A DNA stretch of 6,046 nt from contig JAQVOZ010000091.1 of NCBI GenBank assembly GCA_028702365.1, forward strand, positions 1-6,046, read 5' to 3'. Shown in pieces: positions 5,738 to 6,046 of the stretch. Made by a program: the position numbers and the translations under genes. The notes below the pieces were generated by a model that did not search any database, was not told where the DNA came from, and worked only from the letters and a program-made list of their open reading frames with translations. Positions within the stretch are counted from its first letter, which is position 1. Every line of letters starts with the position of its first letter. This DNA is from Candidatus Omnitrophota bacterium. Its GTDB lineage: Bacteria; Omnitrophota; Gorgyraeia; Duberdicusellales; 4484-171.

Positions 5738-6046
5738 CGGGATATAATTTTTTATTAAGCTCTTCCATAGCTTCTACTATGCGCGGCCCGGGCCGAAGCA
5801 AAACATCAGGGTCAATATCGTTATACACACGTTTGTTCTTAACTGCAGCTATATTTTCCCATCCAGGCCGGGAGATTACGCTCTCAAGCGGGCTTAAATT
5901 TCCCATATACGCAAGAATAATACAATCAGGGTTGCGTTTTAAAACTACCTCCTGCGCCACAGAACTATACGCACTCTTAATGTCGGATGTTATATTTACG
6001 CCTCCGCAAAGCGCTATCAATTCATTTATAAACGAACCGCTGCCTA
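5730..6046 (-). CDS. btuF: Periplasmic cobalamin-binding protein BtuF, C-terminal part (5' end outside window)
   Basis: The frame is open to the right edge and in phase (first two bases finish a codon), giving 105 residues that begin GSGSFINELIALCGGVNI. This matches the helix start and GG-N motif seen just after the middle of BtuF/FepB-type binding proteins. Then come NPDCIILAY, a loop with SRPGWENIAAVKNKRVY, and the typical ending DVLLRPGPRIVEAMEELNKK. Such proteins deliver substrate to the BtuC2D2 transporter from the periplasm, or from a lipid anchor. The signal sequence and N-lobe lie outside the window. A TTG at 6020 can look like a start but is an internal leucine of a conserved segment. 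Corrinoid specificity is taken from context. Confidence 0.88.
   Translation of the reverse strand, partial: GSGSFINELIALCGGVNITSDIKSAYSSVAQEVVLKRNPDCIILAYMGNLSPLESVISRPGWENIAAVKNKRVYNDIDPDVLLRPGPRIVEAMEELNKKLYPDG

Noticed and set aside
5730..6020. A short complete gene starting at TTG 6020
   Set aside because: The frame continues upstream to the window edge with conserved binding-protein sequence (GSGSFINEL), so the TTG is an internal codon of a truncated btuF.

Overview
This window is one continuous minus-strand block for cobalamin (vitamin B12) uptake and corrinoid salvage. Every supported gene lies on the minus strand, so transcription runs from base 6046 towards base 1. The cell is probably a Gram-negative bacterium. 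The last gene begins like a TonB-dependent outer-membrane receptor (signal peptide, TonB box, start of plug domain), and the rest is a periplasm-facing BtuFCD importer. The DNA is AT-leaning with lysine- and isoleucine-rich proteins and ordinary stop-codon use. I cannot name a phylum from this alone.

Layout in transcription order: the C-terminal half of the binding protein btuF (6046-5730, cut by the window edge); the permease btuC (5737-4778); the ATPase btuD (4777-3974); a histidine phosphatase, probably cobC (3989-3393); cobU (3390-2869); cobT (2868-1808), broken by an apparent one-base deletion near 2262; the membrane protein cobS (1811-1053); a PP-loop ATPase of the Dph6/ATP_bind_4 family (1063-323); a cobalamin riboswitch (about 375-277); and the first 82 codons of a btuB-like receptor (247-1, cut by the window edge). 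Genes overlap by 4 to 16 bases or sit 0 to 2 bases apart, so this reads as one translationally coupled operon. The only non-coding gap is 248-322, which is riboswitch and leader.

Working together, BtuB would carry corrinoid across the outer membrane and BtuFCD across the inner membrane. CobU would activate adenosylcobinamide (phosphate) to the GDP form. CobT would make alpha-ribazole phosphate from a lower-ligand base, CobS would join the two halves, and CobC would remove the phosphate. No corrin-ring synthesis, cobinamide amidotransferase or adenosyltransferase gene is visible here, which fits salvage, although such genes could lie elsewhere.

Three points stand out. The riboswitch is embedded in the 3' end of the upstream coding sequence: the stop codon of the PP-loop gene is part of the conserved aptamer core. 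A Dph6-type PP-loop ATPase of unknown bacterial substrate sits inside a B12 operon. The otherwise well-conserved cobT carries a single-base frameshift.
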